The translations under genes and the position numbers were made by a program. From NCBI RefSeq assembly GCF_002262875.1, contig NZ_NKYE01000001.1:186001-250000 (forward strand): a DNA stretch of 64,000 bases. Reading direction: 5' to 3'. Of the stretch, positions 8,197-17,911 are shown piece after piece (the first letter of the stretch is position 1; every line of letters starts with the position of its first letter). The DNA is from Amycolatopsis antarctica (GTDB taxonomy: Bacteria > Actinomycetota > Actinomycetes > Mycobacteriales > Pseudonocardiaceae). Under the pieces are notes generated by a model. It did not search any database, was not told the origin of the DNA, and saw nothing but the letters and a program-made list of their open reading frames with translations.

Positions 8197-8645
8197 TGCC
8201 CTTGGATCCCGCATACGTAGGCCGGAGCTATCCGCCCTCGCCCGTGTTCGACGTCAGCCGCGGCAAGATCGCCGAGTTCGCCGACGCGATCGGTGACGGC
8301 AACGCGATCTACCGGGACGTGGACGCGGCACGCGCCGCCGGCCACCCGGACGTCATCGCACCGCCGACCTTCCTCACCATCATCAGCCTGGCCGCGGTGA
8401 ACACCATCGTCGAGGACCCGGCGCTGGGCCTGGACTACTCCCGGATGGTGCACGGCGACCAGCGGTTCGAGCACACCCGCCCGGTGCACGCCGGTGACCG
8501 GCTGACGCTCACCGCCCAGATCGAGGACGCGTTCACCAGGGCCGGTAACGACTTCCTGACCGTCCGCGCGGACATCGCCGACGCGGACGGTGCCCCCGTC
8601 GCGGTGGCCCGCGCCCAGCTCGTCGTCCGAGGAGAGTCCGAATGA
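8196..8645 (+). CDS. hadA: (3R)-hydroxyacyl-ACP dehydratase subunit HadA (MaoC-like)
   Basis: A 149-residue hot-dog-fold subunit of the heterodimeric 3-hydroxyacyl-ACP dehydratase of type II fatty-acid elongation. It matches the FAS1-type dehydratase N-terminal family (YPPSPVFDVSRGKIAEFADA, PPTFLTIIS, MVHGDQRFEHTRPVHAGDRL). In this family HadA is the substrate-binding partner and HadB carries the catalytic residues. GTG at 8196 has no ribosome site and is probably leaderless. The stop overlaps the hadB start by ATGA. In mycobacteria hadA-hadB-hadC precede trpT; here hadC is absent, in keeping with a genus that may lack mycolic acids. Confidence 0.92.
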   Translation: MPLDPAYVGRSYPPSPVFDVSRGKIAEFADAIGDGNAIYRDVDAARAAGHPDVIAPPTFLTIISLAAVNTIVEDPALGLDYSRMVHGDQRFEHTRPVHAGDRLTLTAQIEDAFTRAGNDFLTVRADIADADGAPVAVARAQLVVRGESE

Positions 8646-9049
8646 GCCCCGCCGTCGGCGACGAGCTGCCCCCGCTGCGCATCCAGGTCACCCGCGACCA
8701 GCTCGTCCGGTACGCCGGGGCCTCGCTGGACTTCAACCCCATTCACTGGAACGAGCGGTTCGCCGCCCAGGTCGGCCTGCCGGACGTGATCGCCCACGGC
8801 ATGCTCACCATGGCGCTCGCCGGCCGCGTGGTCACCGACTGGCTCGGCGACCCCGGCAGGCTCGTCGAGTACTTCGCCCGCTTCACCCGCCCCGTCGTCG
8901 TGCCGAACGACGCCGAGGGCGCGACGGTCGACTTCTCCGCCAAGATCGGTGAGCTGCGCGACGGGGGCCTCGCCCGGATCGACATCACCGCGAAGTTCGA
9001 CGGCAAGACGGTGCTGGGCAAGGCGCAGGCCGTCGTCCGGCTGCCGTAG
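8642..9049 (+). CDS. hadB: (3R)-hydroxyacyl-ACP dehydratase catalytic subunit HadB
   Basis: A 135-residue MaoC-type hydratase/dehydratase subunit. The hydratase-2 motif LDFNPIHWNERFA places the catalytic Asp at 30 and His at 35, followed by the conserved PDVIAHGMLTMAL. It partners HadA in removing water from 3-hydroxyacyl-ACP. The ATG overlaps the hadA stop (ATGA), so the two are translationally coupled and equimolar synthesis is likely. The downstream gene is convergent, 6 bp after the stop, so the operon ends here with no hadC. Confidence 0.93.
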   Translation: MSPAVGDELPPLRIQVTRDQLVRYAGASLDFNPIHWNERFAAQVGLPDVIAHGMLTMALAGRVVTDWLGDPGRLVEYFARFTRPVVVPNDAEGATVDFSAKIGELRDGGLARIDITAKFDGKTVLGKAQAVVRLP

Positions 9050-9055
9050 CGCGGT

Positions 9056-9961
9056 TCAGCCGACGACGCGCAGCACAGCGTCGGCCATCGCCTCGGACCC
9101 CTTCGCGTTGGGGTGCAGGCCGATGGCCTTCGACGTCGGGATGACGCCCTCGATCCAGCGGTCGCCGGAGTCGGTGCACAGGTCGTGGCCCTCGGTGGGC
9201 CGGGCCGTGTCCACGTAGCCCGCCTGCGCGGACGCGGCCACTTCGGCGAGCTTGCCGTTGAGCTGTTCGAGGATCCCGCGGAAGTAGTTCACGTCCCCCG
9301 AACCGATCGGCAGCGTCGGCCAGCAGCCGTCGCCGTCCGGCAGGATCGTCGGATAGCCGACGACCACCACACGGGCGTTCGGCGCCTTCGCCTTGACGTC
9401 GCCGATGGTGCCGTCCAGCCGATCGCCCGCCGTGTTGATCCGGTCCACCAGCTCGTCACCACCGCCCGCGGTGAAGCGGTCGCGGCACTTCGCCCCGTCC
9501 GGCCGCACCGAACCGCACTCCCCGGCCAGGCCGATCAGCCCGACGTCGTTGCCACCGATGCCGATGGTCACCAGCGTCGTCGCCTCGTTGACGGCATCGA
9601 GCTGTGGCGGGTTGGTGCCCTCGTCGGTCTCCTGCGCGGACTCCAGGTCCGCCGTGGTGGCCCCGCTGCAGCTCACGTCCACGAATTCGGCGGGCGAGAT
9701 GTCGGCGGCGACCAGGCTCGGGTAGTTGTTGTCGGAACGGTCGCAGCCCTCCGGCTGCCCGGCCCTGTTCCCGGTCCTCGGCGAGGAGGTGTACGAGTCG
9801 CCGAGCGCGACATAGCGCCCGGTGCCGTCACCGGTCACCGGCCCGGACGAGCCGGGGGGTTCGGCGGAGGAACCCTTCTGCGAGTCGTAGTAGGCGTAAC
9901 CCAGGATGCCGAGGACGAGGACGACGATGAGAAACCCGCCGCCTCCGCTCTTTTTCGCCAC
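9056..9961 (-). CDS. SGNH/GDSL-family hydrolase, membrane-anchored or secreted
   Basis: A 301-residue esterase/lipase-type hydrolase acting outside the membrane. After MAKKSGGGG comes one hydrophobic segment (residues 10-24), probably an uncleaved anchor, then a Ser/Pro/Gly linker and the SGNH domain from about 48. Block I is VALGDSYTSS with nucleophile S56, block III is GIGGNDVG (GGND 136-139), and block V is GLHPNAKG with His 283. Six cysteines (in GCDRSD, VSCSG, GECG, KCRD, GCWP, LCTDSG) suggest three disulfides, as in Streptomyces SGNH lipases. The gene is convergent with hadB. Substrate unknown. Confidence 0.87.
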   Translation of the reverse strand: MAKKSGGGGFLIVVLVLGILGYAYYDSQKGSSAEPPGSSGPVTGDGTGRYVALGDSYTSSPRTGNRAGQPEGCDRSDNNYPSLVAADISPAEFVDVSCSGATTADLESAQETDEGTNPPQLDAVNEATTLVTIGIGGNDVGLIGLAGECGSVRPDGAKCRDRFTAGGGDELVDRINTAGDRLDGTIGDVKAKAPNARVVVVGYPTILPDGDGCWPTLPIGSGDVNYFRGILEQLNGKLAEVAASAQAGYVDTARPTEGHDLCTDSGDRWIEGVIPTSKAIGLHPNAKGSEAMADAVLRVVG

Positions 9962-9989
9962 CAGGCATTTCTACGCGATATACGCCTGG

Positions 9990-11006
9990 TCAGCGAAGCG
10001 GCGATTCAGGTGACGTCGTGCCGGCGCGCAGCAGATCGTTGATCAGTCCCGCGGCGCCCGCCGGGTTGTCCACGCTGACCAGGAGCCGTTTCCCGTCGTC
10101 CAGGTTGAGCACCAGCGCCGGTCCGCCGCGCAGTTTGTAGGCGGTGTCGCCGGTGACCGGGTTGACCCGGATGCCGAGCCCGCCGTAGGAGAACGCACTG
10201 AGGGTGTCCACCTCCGCGCTGCTGATCCGCTCCAGCGGGACGTGCCGCCGCGCCAGCCCCGGCACGCCGAGCCGCACCGTGACCCCCGCCGCGTCCGCCG
10301 TCAGCGTCAGCCTGCCGAGCAGCACGCACACCACCAGGCAGACGGCGACCGGGATCAGCAGCACGGCCGCAGGGGGCGGAGTCGGGGCGAGGAACCAGAT
10401 CAGGGCGCTCGTCACGGCGACGGCCCCGGCGATCAGGTATCCGATCGAACTGGTGGTGCCGCCGGTCCACGCGGCACGCTCGCCCGTCCCGAGACCGACG
10501 GTCGGCTTGTCGGCCGTCAGCCCGCCACCGCGGACCGGAGCGCGGCCCGCCGGACCCGCGATCAGTGCGGCGAGCACCCCGGCGACCACGCTGCCCGCGA
10601 TGGCCAGCCCGATCGACAGCATCGGCGGGCTATCGGAGACGGCTCCGTCGAGGTTCGCGTGCAGCACGGCGATCAGCACGACGGCCGGGAAGGTGGCGAA
10701 TCCGGCGAGGTACCCGGCCGCACCCGTCACCGGCCTGCGGCCGCGGCGTAGCGCCACGACGGCCACGGCCGTGCCCGCGAGCGCGATCAGCACGGCGATG
10801 GCGAGTGCCCCGGCGACGAACGCCGTGGTGCCGGAGTAACCGTCGATCGTGCCGTTGCGCCAATGCGTGGCAAGCCGTTCGGGCAGCCGCCCGGACCAGG
10901 TCAGGTAGCAGGCGAACGCACCGGCGACGGCCAGCGCGGGCACGACGGTCGCGGCGAGAAGTGCTCTGGCCGCGCCGGGACGGGATGGCTGGGATCTCGT
11001 CGTCAT
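9990..11006 (-). CDS. Multi-pass membrane protein with DUF1648-like N-terminus
   Basis: A 338-residue integral membrane protein of unknown function. The first hydrophobic helix is followed by LPERLATHWRNGTIDGY, the pattern of DUF1648 proteins. Six membrane segments can be seen (about 15-35, 60-85, 98-118, 133-155, 190-208, 215-235). The soluble C-terminal third (RHVPLERISSAEVDTLSAFSYGG, ALVLNLDDGKRLLVSVDNP) resembles a PH-like membrane-associated domain. It overlaps the upstream GntR gene by 4 bp (ATGA), so regulator and membrane protein form a coupled two-gene operon, the usual arrangement of YtrA-type GntR regulators. Confidence 0.7.
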   Translation of the reverse strand: MTTRSQPSRPGAARALLAATVVPALAVAGAFACYLTWSGRLPERLATHWRNGTIDGYSGTTAFVAGALAIAVLIALAGTAVAVVALRRGRRPVTGAAGYLAGFATFPAVVLIAVLHANLDGAVSDSPPMLSIGLAIAGSVVAGVLAALIAGPAGRAPVRGGGLTADKPTVGLGTGERAAWTGGTTSSIGYLIAGAVAVTSALIWFLAPTPPPAAVLLIPVAVCLVVCVLLGRLTLTADAAGVTVRLGVPGLARRHVPLERISSAEVDTLSAFSYGGLGIRVNPVTGDTAYKLRGGPALVLNLDDGKRLLVSVDNPAGAAGLINDLLRAGTTSPESPLR

Positions 11007-11353
11007 GTGTACCTCTCCCTGATGGTGGTGGTGAGCTCGTCGACGCCGACGCCCTCGCGGCGCGCCTCGCCGATCAGCTCGCCGATGAGCTCGGCCAGCC
11101 TGGCCCGGTCGTTCGCGCCGCCGAGGACCACGGCGCCGCGGCGGCGCCGCAGGTCGATGAGGCCCTCGTCGCGCAGCAGCGCATACGCCCGCAGCACCGT
11201 GTGCACGTTGATCTCCAGCGATCCGGCGAGTTCCCGCGCGGCGGGCAGCGTGCTGCCCGGGCTGACCTCTCCGTCCGCCACGGCGCGGCGGACCGAGGCG
11301 GCCACCTGCTCGTAGAGCGGTGCGGTCGACGCCGGGTCGATGCGGATCAACAT
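11003..11353 (-). CDS. GntR-family regulator, YtrA type
   Basis: A 116-residue transcription regulator. Residues about 5-75 are a GntR winged helix-turn-helix (APLYEQVAASVRRAVADGEV, LPAARELAGSLEINVHTVLR, LRDEGLIDLRRRRGAVV). The short C-terminal tail (80-116, helical) replaces a ligand-binding domain, typical of the small YtrA subfamily. It is coupled by ATGA to the downstream membrane-protein gene. A strong inverted repeat starts at the first base of the start codon, so autorepression of the operon is likely. Ligand unknown. Confidence 0.88.
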   Translation of the reverse strand: MLIRIDPASTAPLYEQVAASVRRAVADGEVSPGSTLPAARELAGSLEINVHTVLRAYALLRDEGLIDLRRRRGAVVLGGANDRARLAELIGELIGEARREGVGVDELTTTIRERYT

Positions 11354-11375
11354 AGTTCTAACTGTACTAGAACTA
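11353..11375. promoter_or_regulatory. Inverted-repeat operator of the GntR regulator
   Basis: TAGTTCTA (11353-11360) and TAGAACTA (11368-11375) form a perfect 8-bp inverted repeat around a 7-bp spacer, immediately at the GntR start codon. A further GTTCTA half-site occurs at 11384-11389. The AT content stands out from the surroundings. It is the likely autoregulatory site. Confidence 0.7.
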
Positions 11376-11462
11376 ATGGCATTGTTCTACCGGCATCCGG
11401 GCAGGGCGAACCGCCGCACGTCTCGGCGGAGCGGGAGTCGAACGTGAACGGGGCCGGGCGGC

Positions 11463-12344
11463 TCAGCCGGTACGTACGGCCAGCGCGGCGGCGTACTCCA
11501 GTGCTGCGTCGACGCCGTCCGCGACGTAGTGCAGGTCGACGAAGACGTCCTCGGCACCGAGTTCGCGCACCGCGTCCAGGCGCCGCGCCAGCTCGGGCAC
11601 GGACGTGTCCGCCACGGGGTTGACGCGCACCACCCTGCGGACCGCGTCCGGATCACGGCCCGCCGACTCCGCCGCGGCCCGCACCAGATCCCACCGTTCG
11701 CGGAACAGCGGCGCTGGCAGCTCGACACCCAGCCAGCCGTCCGCGCGCCTGCCGACGCGCTCAAGCGCGCGCCGGGTGAACCCGCCGAGCAGCAGCGGCG
11801 GGCGCGGGCTCTGCGCCGGCCGAAGGTCCACAGTGGACTCCGGAATCCGCCAGTGCGGACCGTCGTGGGAGACCGGGTTGCTCGTCCACATCGCCGTCAG
11901 CACGTCCAGCAGCTCGTCCAGCCTGCGACCGCGTTCGGCCCAGGGGACACCGGCCGCCGTGTACTCGTCGCGCAGCCAGCTCAGCCCCAGCCCGACCTCC
12001 AGCCTGCCGCCGCTGAGCAGGTCGATCGAGGTCAGCGAGCGGGCAAGCAGCACCGGCGGATGCAGGGTGCCGGTGAGCGTGCTGGTGCCCAGCCGGGCAT
12101 CCGTCGTCGTCCCGGCGGCCGCGGTCAGCGTGACGAGGGGGTCGACGAAGCGGGTGAACTCCGGCGGGTAAGGACGGTCCGGCGTACCGCCCGGGTACAG
12201 GTCGCTCGGCCGGGTGGGTGTCAGGACGCGGTCGCCCGCCCACATCGAGCGGTAACCGAGCCCCTCCGCCACCGCCGCGAACTCGCCGATCCGCGCGGGA
12301 TCGGCGAGCGCGCCGTACTGCGGCAACGCGATACCCAGCCGCAT
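11463..12344 (-). CDS. LLM-class (luciferase-like) F420-type oxidoreductase
   Basis: A 293-residue TIM-barrel protein of the bacterial luciferase superfamily. Recognisable blocks are MRLGIALPQYGALADPARIG, YRSMWAGDRVL, LGTSTLTGTLHPPVLLARSL, LDLLSGGRLEVGLGLSW and RPPLLLGGFTRRALERVGRRADGW, which fit the F420-dependent branch common in actinobacteria. F420 rather than FMN use is inferred from family and taxon. The ORF is open to 12485, but the ATG at 12344 gives the family N-terminus. The aminotransferase stop lies only 4 bp upstream, so the two are probably co-transcribed, though no joint pathway is evident. Confidence 0.84.
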   Translation of the reverse strand: MRLGIALPQYGALADPARIGEFAAVAEGLGYRSMWAGDRVLTPTRPSDLYPGGTPDRPYPPEFTRFVDPLVTLTAAAGTTTDARLGTSTLTGTLHPPVLLARSLTSIDLLSGGRLEVGLGLSWLRDEYTAAGVPWAERGRRLDELLDVLTAMWTSNPVSHDGPHWRIPESTVDLRPAQSPRPPLLLGGFTRRALERVGRRADGWLGVELPAPLFRERWDLVRAAAESAGRDPDAVRRVVRVNPVADTSVPELARRLDAVRELGAEDVFVDLHYVADGVDAALEYAAALAVRTG

Positions 12345-12348
12345 CGCG

Positions 12349-13584
12349 TTACCGGGCCTCGCCCAGCAGCTTCGCCACGCGGGTGACGCCCTCGACGAGT
12401 TCGTCCTCGGCGAGCGCGTAGGAGAAGCGGAAGTAACCCGGCGTGCCGAACGCCTCGCCCGGCACCACCGCGACCTCGGCCTCACGCAGGATCAGGTCGG
12501 CCAGCTCGACCGTGTCGGCCGGACGTTCGCCACGAATCTCCTTGCCCAGCAAAGCCTTCACCGAGGGGTAGGCGTAGAAGGCGCCCTCCGGGGTCGGGCA
12601 CTCGACGCCGGGGATCGCCGACAGCAGCGACACGATCTTCTTGCGGCGCGCGTCGAAGGAGGCGCGCATCTCGTCCACGATGTCCAGCGGGCCGTCGACG
12701 GCGGCCAGGGCGGCGCGCTGCGAGACGTTCGCGACGTTGCCGCACAGGTGTGACTGGTAGCTCGACGCCGCCTTGATCACGTCCTTCGGTCCGATGATCC
12801 AGCCGACCCGCCAGCCCGTCATCGAGTACGTCTTGGCCACACCGTTGAGGATCAGCGTGGTGTCGGCCATCTCCGGCACCACGACCGGCAGCGACTCGGC
12901 CTTCGCGCCGTCGTAGACCAGATGCTCGTAGATCTCGTCGGTGATCACCCAGATGCCGTGCTCGTACGCCCACCGGCCGATCGCCTCGACCTGCTCGCGC
13001 GGGTAGACCGCGCCGGTCGGGTTGGACGGCGAGTTGAACAGCAGCACCTTCGTCTTCTCGGTGCGCGCGGCCTCGAGCTGCTCGACGGTGACCAGATACC
13101 CGGTGGACTCGTCCGCGGTGACCTGTACGGCGACGCCGCCTGCCAGCGCGATCGACTCCGGGTAGGTGGTCCAGTACGGCGCGAGCAGCAGCACCTCGTC
13201 GCCCGGGTCGACGATCGTCGCGAACGCGGAGTACACCGCCTGCTTGCCGCCGTTGGTCACCAGCACCTGACTCGGATCGACCTCGAGCCCGGAGTCGCGC
13301 CGCGTCTTGCGGGCCAGCGCCTCCTTCAGCTCCGGCAGTCCGCCCGCCGCGGTGTAGCCGTGGTTGGCCCGGTCCCGCACGGCGGCCGCAGCGGCATCGA
13401 CGACGTAATCGGGGGTGGGGAAGTCCGGCTGTCCGGCGCCGAAGCCGATCACCGGTCGGCCCCCGGCCTTGAGCGCCTTCGCCTTCGCGTCCACGGCGAG
13501 CGTCGCGGAGGGCTTGATCCCGGCGATGCGAGCGGAGACACGCGAGGTCGGACGAGTACTGGCGGAAGCTTCCGGAGTGGCCAT
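12349..13584 (-). CDS. aspC: Aspartate aminotransferase family enzyme (class I/II, PLP)
   Basis: Pyridoxal-phosphate enzyme of about 411 residues (1b-type aspartate aminotransferase), moving an amino group between aspartate and 2-oxoglutarate. Characteristic segments are [54 protein letters not shown] (contains the PLP-contacting Asn), [12 protein letters not shown] (PLP ring Asp/Tyr) and [16 protein letters not shown], with the Schiff-base lysine in [10 protein letters not shown]. Near the C-terminus YFRFSYAL provides the substrate-carboxylate Arg. The ATG at 13584 is the preferred start; ATG at 13593 is possible. It lies just before trpT, as aspC does near secE in some actinobacteria. Confidence 0.9.
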   Translation of the reverse strand: MATPEASASTRPTSRVSARIAGIKPSATLAVDAKAKALKAGGRPVIGFGAGQPDFPTPDYVVDAAAAAVRDRANHGYTAAGGLPELKEALARKTRRDSGLEVDPSQVLVTNGGKQAVYSAFATIVDPGDEVLLLAPYWTTYPESIALAGGVAVQVTADESTGYLVTVEQLEAARTEKTKVLLFNSPSNPTGAVYPREQVEAIGRWAYEHGIWVITDEIYEHLVYDGAKAESLPVVVPEMADTTLILNGVAKTYSMTGWRVGWIIGPKDVIKAASSYQSHLCGNVANVSQRAALAAVDGPLDIVDEMRASFDARRKKIVSLLSAIPGVECPTPEGAFYAYPSVKALLGKEIRGERPADTVELADLILREAEVAVVPGEAFGTPGYFRFSYALAEDELVEGVTRVAKLLGEAR

Positions 13585-13789
13585 GGCCAGCATTTTTTCA
13601 CGGGCACCGAATGGCCGCGCGCGTGGCCCCGGAGCGTCCACCCGGGCGCGGTTGCGGGGGTCGTCACGGCTTGCCGTAGACTTCCGAACTTGGAACGTCG
13701 GACCCTCGGCCCAGCGCCAGACAGTGTCAGGTGTCGGGACGGTGGAAGGCGTCCAGTGAGCGGTAATCCTTTCGGGGTGAACCGGTCGA

Positions 13790-13862
<73 letters not shown>

Positions 13863-13970
13863 CGTCGACGTGAGAAGACGGCGAATGGCCCGCGAACCGC
13901 GGGTCATCCGAGGCGAGCAGCGGGTCGCGATCAGCGGCAGTTGTGCTAATGGGAGCAGCGAGGAGTGGCT

Positions 13971-14405
13971 GTGAGCGAGGACGGCGAGAAGGACCAGGAG
14001 AAGGAGCCCAAGCGCCCTTCCCGTCCGGTCACCGCCGCGGCCCGGCGTGAGCGCCGGGCCTCCGCACGGCCGGCCGCGGGTAAGGCTGCCGGCTCGGATG
14101 CCGACGAGGCCAGCAAGCGCCCCGCGAAGAAGGACAAGGCCGCAGCCGCCAAGGCGAAGGCCGACGGGAAGGACAAGCCGACCCCGAAGCGGGACAGCAA
14201 GGACAAGAAGGCGTCCCTGTTCGCCCGCATCGGCCGGTTCGTCCGCGAGGTGTGGGCCGAACTGCGCAAGGTCATCTGGCCGACGCGCAAGCAGATGGTC
14301 ACCTACACCTCCGTCGTGCTGGTCTTCGTGGCCTTCATGATCGGCCTGGTGGCCGTGCTGGACCTCGTGTTCCTCAAGGGCATGGACTTCGTCTTCGGCA
14401 ACTGA
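13971..14405 (+). CDS. secE: Preprotein translocase subunit SecE
   Basis: Small essential subunit of the SecYEG channel in the plasma membrane. The C-terminal 60 residues are SecE: FARIGRFVREVWAELRKVIW, then PTRKQMVTYTSVVLVFVAFM and one membrane helix (VVLVFVAFMIGLVAVLDLVF). The N-terminal 75 residues are a highly charged Lys/Ala/Glu-rich tail, typical of actinobacterial SecE. GTG at 13971 has AGGAG five bases upstream; GTG at 13965 is an alternative. It is followed by nusG, as in nearly all bacteria. Confidence 0.94.
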   Translation: MSEDGEKDQEKEPKRPSRPVTAAARRERRASARPAAGKAAGSDADEASKRPAKKDKAAAAKAKADGKDKPTPKRDSKDKKASLFARIGRFVREVWAELRKVIWPTRKQMVTYTSVVLVFVAFMIGLVAVLDLVFLKGMDFVFGN

Positions 14406-15467
<1,062 letters not shown>

Positions 15468-15542
15468 CGGCCGCGTACGGCCGGCAGTCCCCGTGCCTGC
15501 GCCGCAGGTGCGCGGGGGACGCAAGACTGAATAGGAACTGAA

Positions 15543-15974
15543 ATGCCACCCAAGAAGAAGAAGCTCGCAGCGATCATCAAGCTGCAGATCAAGGCGGGTG
15601 CCGCCAACCCGGCACCGCCGGTCGGCCCGGCGCTGGGTCAGCACGGCGTCAACATCATGGAGTTCTGCAAGGCCTACAACGCCGCGACCGAGTCGCAGCG
15701 CGGTGACGTGGTGCCGGTCGAGATCTCCGTGTTCGAGGACCGTTCGTTCGACTTCAAGCTCAAGACGCCGCCGGCAGCGAGGCTGCTGCTCAAGGCCGCG
15801 GGCGTGGAGAAGGGCTCCGGCGAGCCGCACAAGACCAAGGTCGCCAAGGTCACCTGGGCCCAGGTCCACGAGATCGCCGAGACCAAGAAGTCGGACCTCA
15901 ACGCGCACGACGCCGACCAGGCCGCCAAGATCATCGCCGGCACCGCCCGCTCCATGGGCATCACCGTCGTCTGA
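15543..15974 (+). CDS. rplK: 50S ribosomal protein L11
   Basis: A 143-residue protein of the GTPase-associated centre, contacting 23S rRNA and the elongation factors. [20 protein letters not shown] is followed by [20 protein letters not shown]; the proline-rich loop that forms the thiostrepton site is intact. The C-terminal RNA-binding domain ends ARSMGITVV. It starts with ATG and precedes rplA. Confidence 0.98.
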   Translation: MPPKKKKLAAIIKLQIKAGAANPAPPVGPALGQHGVNIMEFCKAYNAATESQRGDVVPVEISVFEDRSFDFKLKTPPAARLLLKAAGVEKGSGEPHKTKVAKVTWAQVHEIAETKKSDLNAHDADQAAKIIAGTARSMGITVV

Positions 15975-16097
15975 TCTGCCGCTGAGGCAGTTTCACCGTG
16001 GGAGAGCCAGGCGCTGGCTCGCACCACACCTGATCCTTCGCACGGCACGCAGTACCGCCGCGGCGACATCGAACAGAGCAAGTAGTGAGGACAGAGC

Positions 16098-16814
16098 ATG
16101 ACCAAGCGCAGCAAGGCCTACCGTGAGGCCGCCGAGCTGATCGACCGCGAGCGGCTGTACGCACCGCTCGACGCGGCGAAGCTCGCCCAGGAAACCTCCA
16201 AGGTGAAGCTGGACGCCACCGTCGAGGTCGCCATGCGACTCGGTGTCGACCCGCGTAAGGCCGACCAGATGGTCCGCGGCACCGTGAACCTGCCGCACGG
16301 CACCGGAAAGACCGCCCGCGTCATCGTGTTCGCCACCGGCGACAAGGCCGCCGAGGCCGAGGCGGCAGGCGCGGACACGGTTGGTTCGGACGAGCTGATC
16401 GAGCGCATCCAGGGTGGCTGGCTCGATTTCGACGCCGCGATCGCGACGCCGGATCAGATGGCCAAGGTCGGCCGTATCGCCCGCATCCTCGGCCCGCGTG
16501 GCCTGATGCCGAACCCGAAGACGGGCACCGTGACCCCCAACGTCACGAAGGCCGTCGCGGACATCAAGGGCGGTAAGATCAACTTCCGCGTGGACAAGCA
16601 GGCCAACCTGCACTTCGTGGTGGGCAAGGCGTCCTTCGACACCGAGAAGCTGGTGGAGAACTACGCCGCGGCCCTCGACGAGGTGCTGCGCGCCAAGCCG
16701 TCCTCCGCCAAGGGGCGCTACGTGAAGAAGGTGACCTTCTCCACGACGATGGGCCCCGGTATCCCGGTGGACCCGATGCGCACGCGTAACCTGCTGGCCG
16801 CGGACGAGGTCTGA
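16098..16814 (+). CDS. rplA: 50S ribosomal protein L1
   Basis: A 238-residue protein of the L1 stalk, which guides deacylated tRNA out of the E site, and in many bacteria the translational repressor of its own operon. Signature blocks are [36 protein letters not shown] and [23 protein letters not shown] at 16098 follows GAGGACAG. An intrinsic terminator follows 28 bp after the stop, ending the secE-nusG-rplK-rplA unit. Confidence 0.98.
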   Translation: MTKRSKAYREAAELIDRERLYAPLDAAKLAQETSKVKLDATVEVAMRLGVDPRKADQMVRGTVNLPHGTGKTARVIVFATGDKAAEAEAAGADTVGSDELIERIQGGWLDFDAAIATPDQMAKVGRIARILGPRGLMPNPKTGTVTPNVTKAVADIKGGKINFRVDKQANLHFVVGKASFDTEKLVENYAAALDEVLRAKPSSAKGRYVKKVTFSTTMGPGIPVDPMRTRNLLAADEV

Positions 16815-16841
16815 TCCTCTCCGCGTACAGCGCCCGAGAAG

Positions 16842-16873
16842 CGGCCTCACACTTCGAGTGTGGGGCCGTTTTT
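16842..16873 (+). terminator. Intrinsic terminator after rplA
   Basis: CGGCCTCACACT (16842-16853) pairs with AGTGTGGGGCCG (16857-16868; one T-G pair) around a TCG loop and is followed by five T (16869-16873). This is one of the few canonical terminators in the window. Confidence 0.92.
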
Positions 16874-16900
16874 CATGTCCGGACGGGCCCGGCCAGCCGC

Positions 16901-17848
16901 TCAGCCAGCCGCGCGGGTGAGCCGCGCACCGAGTTCGCGGACCCGTTCCCGGAGTTCGTCCGGCTCGTGCACCTCGAAATCCACGCCGCACAGTCCGATG
17001 TAGAGGGCCAGTTCGTCGAGCGAGGCGGACCCGGTGACGAGGACACAGCGCTGGGGGCCGTCCGGTTCGAGCACGCCGATCGTCGGCGGGATGCGCTCGG
17101 CGAGCCGTTCGGCGGAGGTGTGCATGGTGACCCGCGCCTGGTAGCGGTACGCCCCGGTGGTGATGCCACGAGAGGTGTGGCCGAGCAGGTCCGCAGGCGG
17201 GGTGCGGGGCACGAAACGCGGACCCGTCGGCGTGCGCGGACTGATGCGGTCGGCGCGGTAGGTCCGCCAGTCCGCGCGTCCGATGTCGTACCCGATGAGG
17301 TACCAGCGGCGTCCGGTGTGCACCAGCCGGTGGGGTTCGACCTCGCGGACGCTCGTCGCGCCGTCGTTGCCGCGGTAGTCGAAGCGCAACCGGTGGTGGT
17401 CGCGTGCGGCCGCGGCGATGGCGGTGAGCACCTCTGGGCGTACCTCCGGCCCGCCAGGGCGCATCGGGACGGTGACCGAGCTCAGCGCGCCGATCCGGTG
17501 CCGCAGGTGGGAGGGGAGCACCTGTTCCAGCTTCGCCAGTGCCCGGACCGAGGTCTCCTCGATTCCGGCGACATTGCCGGATGCCGCACCGCGCAGCCCG
17601 ACGGCGACCGCGACGGCCTCCTCGTCGTCGAGCAGCAGCGGCGGCAGGGAGGCCCCGGCGCCGAGGCGATACCCGGCGACGCCGGCCGCGGCGTGGACCG
17701 GGTAGCCCAGCTCGCGCAGCCGGTCGACGTCGCGGCGCACGGTACGGACGTCGACGCCGAGGCGTTCGGCCAGTTCGCTGCCCGCCCGGTCGTGATGGCT
17801 CTGCAACAGCGAGAGCAACCGGAGCAGCCGCGCGGAGGTTTCCAGCAT
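16901..17848 (-). CDS. WYL-domain transcription regulator (YafY/DeoR-like)
   Basis: A 315-residue regulator. The N-terminal winged helix (residues 1-60) is MLETSARLLRLLSLLQSHHD, AELAERLGVDVRTVRRDVDRL-type, with GYPVHA following. The WYL domain spans about 135-225, with HHRLRFDYRG and RRWYLIGYDIGRADWRTYRADRI, and a WCX C-terminal extension lies to about 310. WYL domains bind small ligands or nucleic acids. The gene is divergent from an epoxide-hydrolase gene, with a perfect inverted repeat between them, so it probably controls that enzyme and itself. Confidence 0.88.
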   Translation of the reverse strand: MLETSARLLRLLSLLQSHHDRAGSELAERLGVDVRTVRRDVDRLRELGYPVHAAAGVAGYRLGAGASLPPLLLDDEEAVAVAVGLRGAASGNVAGIEETSVRALAKLEQVLPSHLRHRIGALSSVTVPMRPGGPEVRPEVLTAIAAAARDHHRLRFDYRGNDGATSVREVEPHRLVHTGRRWYLIGYDIGRADWRTYRADRISPRTPTGPRFVPRTPPADLLGHTSRGITTGAYRYQARVTMHTSAERLAERIPPTIGVLEPDGPQRCVLVTGSASLDELALYIGLCGVDFEVHEPDELRERVRELGARLTRAAG

Positions 17849-17868
17849 GTCCGAAAGTCTGCCAGCCA

Positions 17869-17891
17869 GTTAGGACCGAAGTTGTCCTAAC
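17869..17891. promoter_or_regulatory. Inverted-repeat operator, WYL regulator / epoxide hydrolase
   Basis: GTTAGGAC (17869-17876) and GTCCTAAC (17884-17891) are a perfect 8-bp inverted repeat with a 7-bp spacer, placed in the 63-bp gap between the divergent start codons. It can serve both promoters. Binding by the WYL protein is inferred from position. Confidence 0.7.
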
Positions 17892-17911
17892 CGGCTTCTA
17901 GCGTCGTGGAC

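Noticed and set aside
15543-15974. Possible thiostrepton-resistance change in L11
   Set aside because: The proline-rich loop [12 protein letters not shown] is intact.
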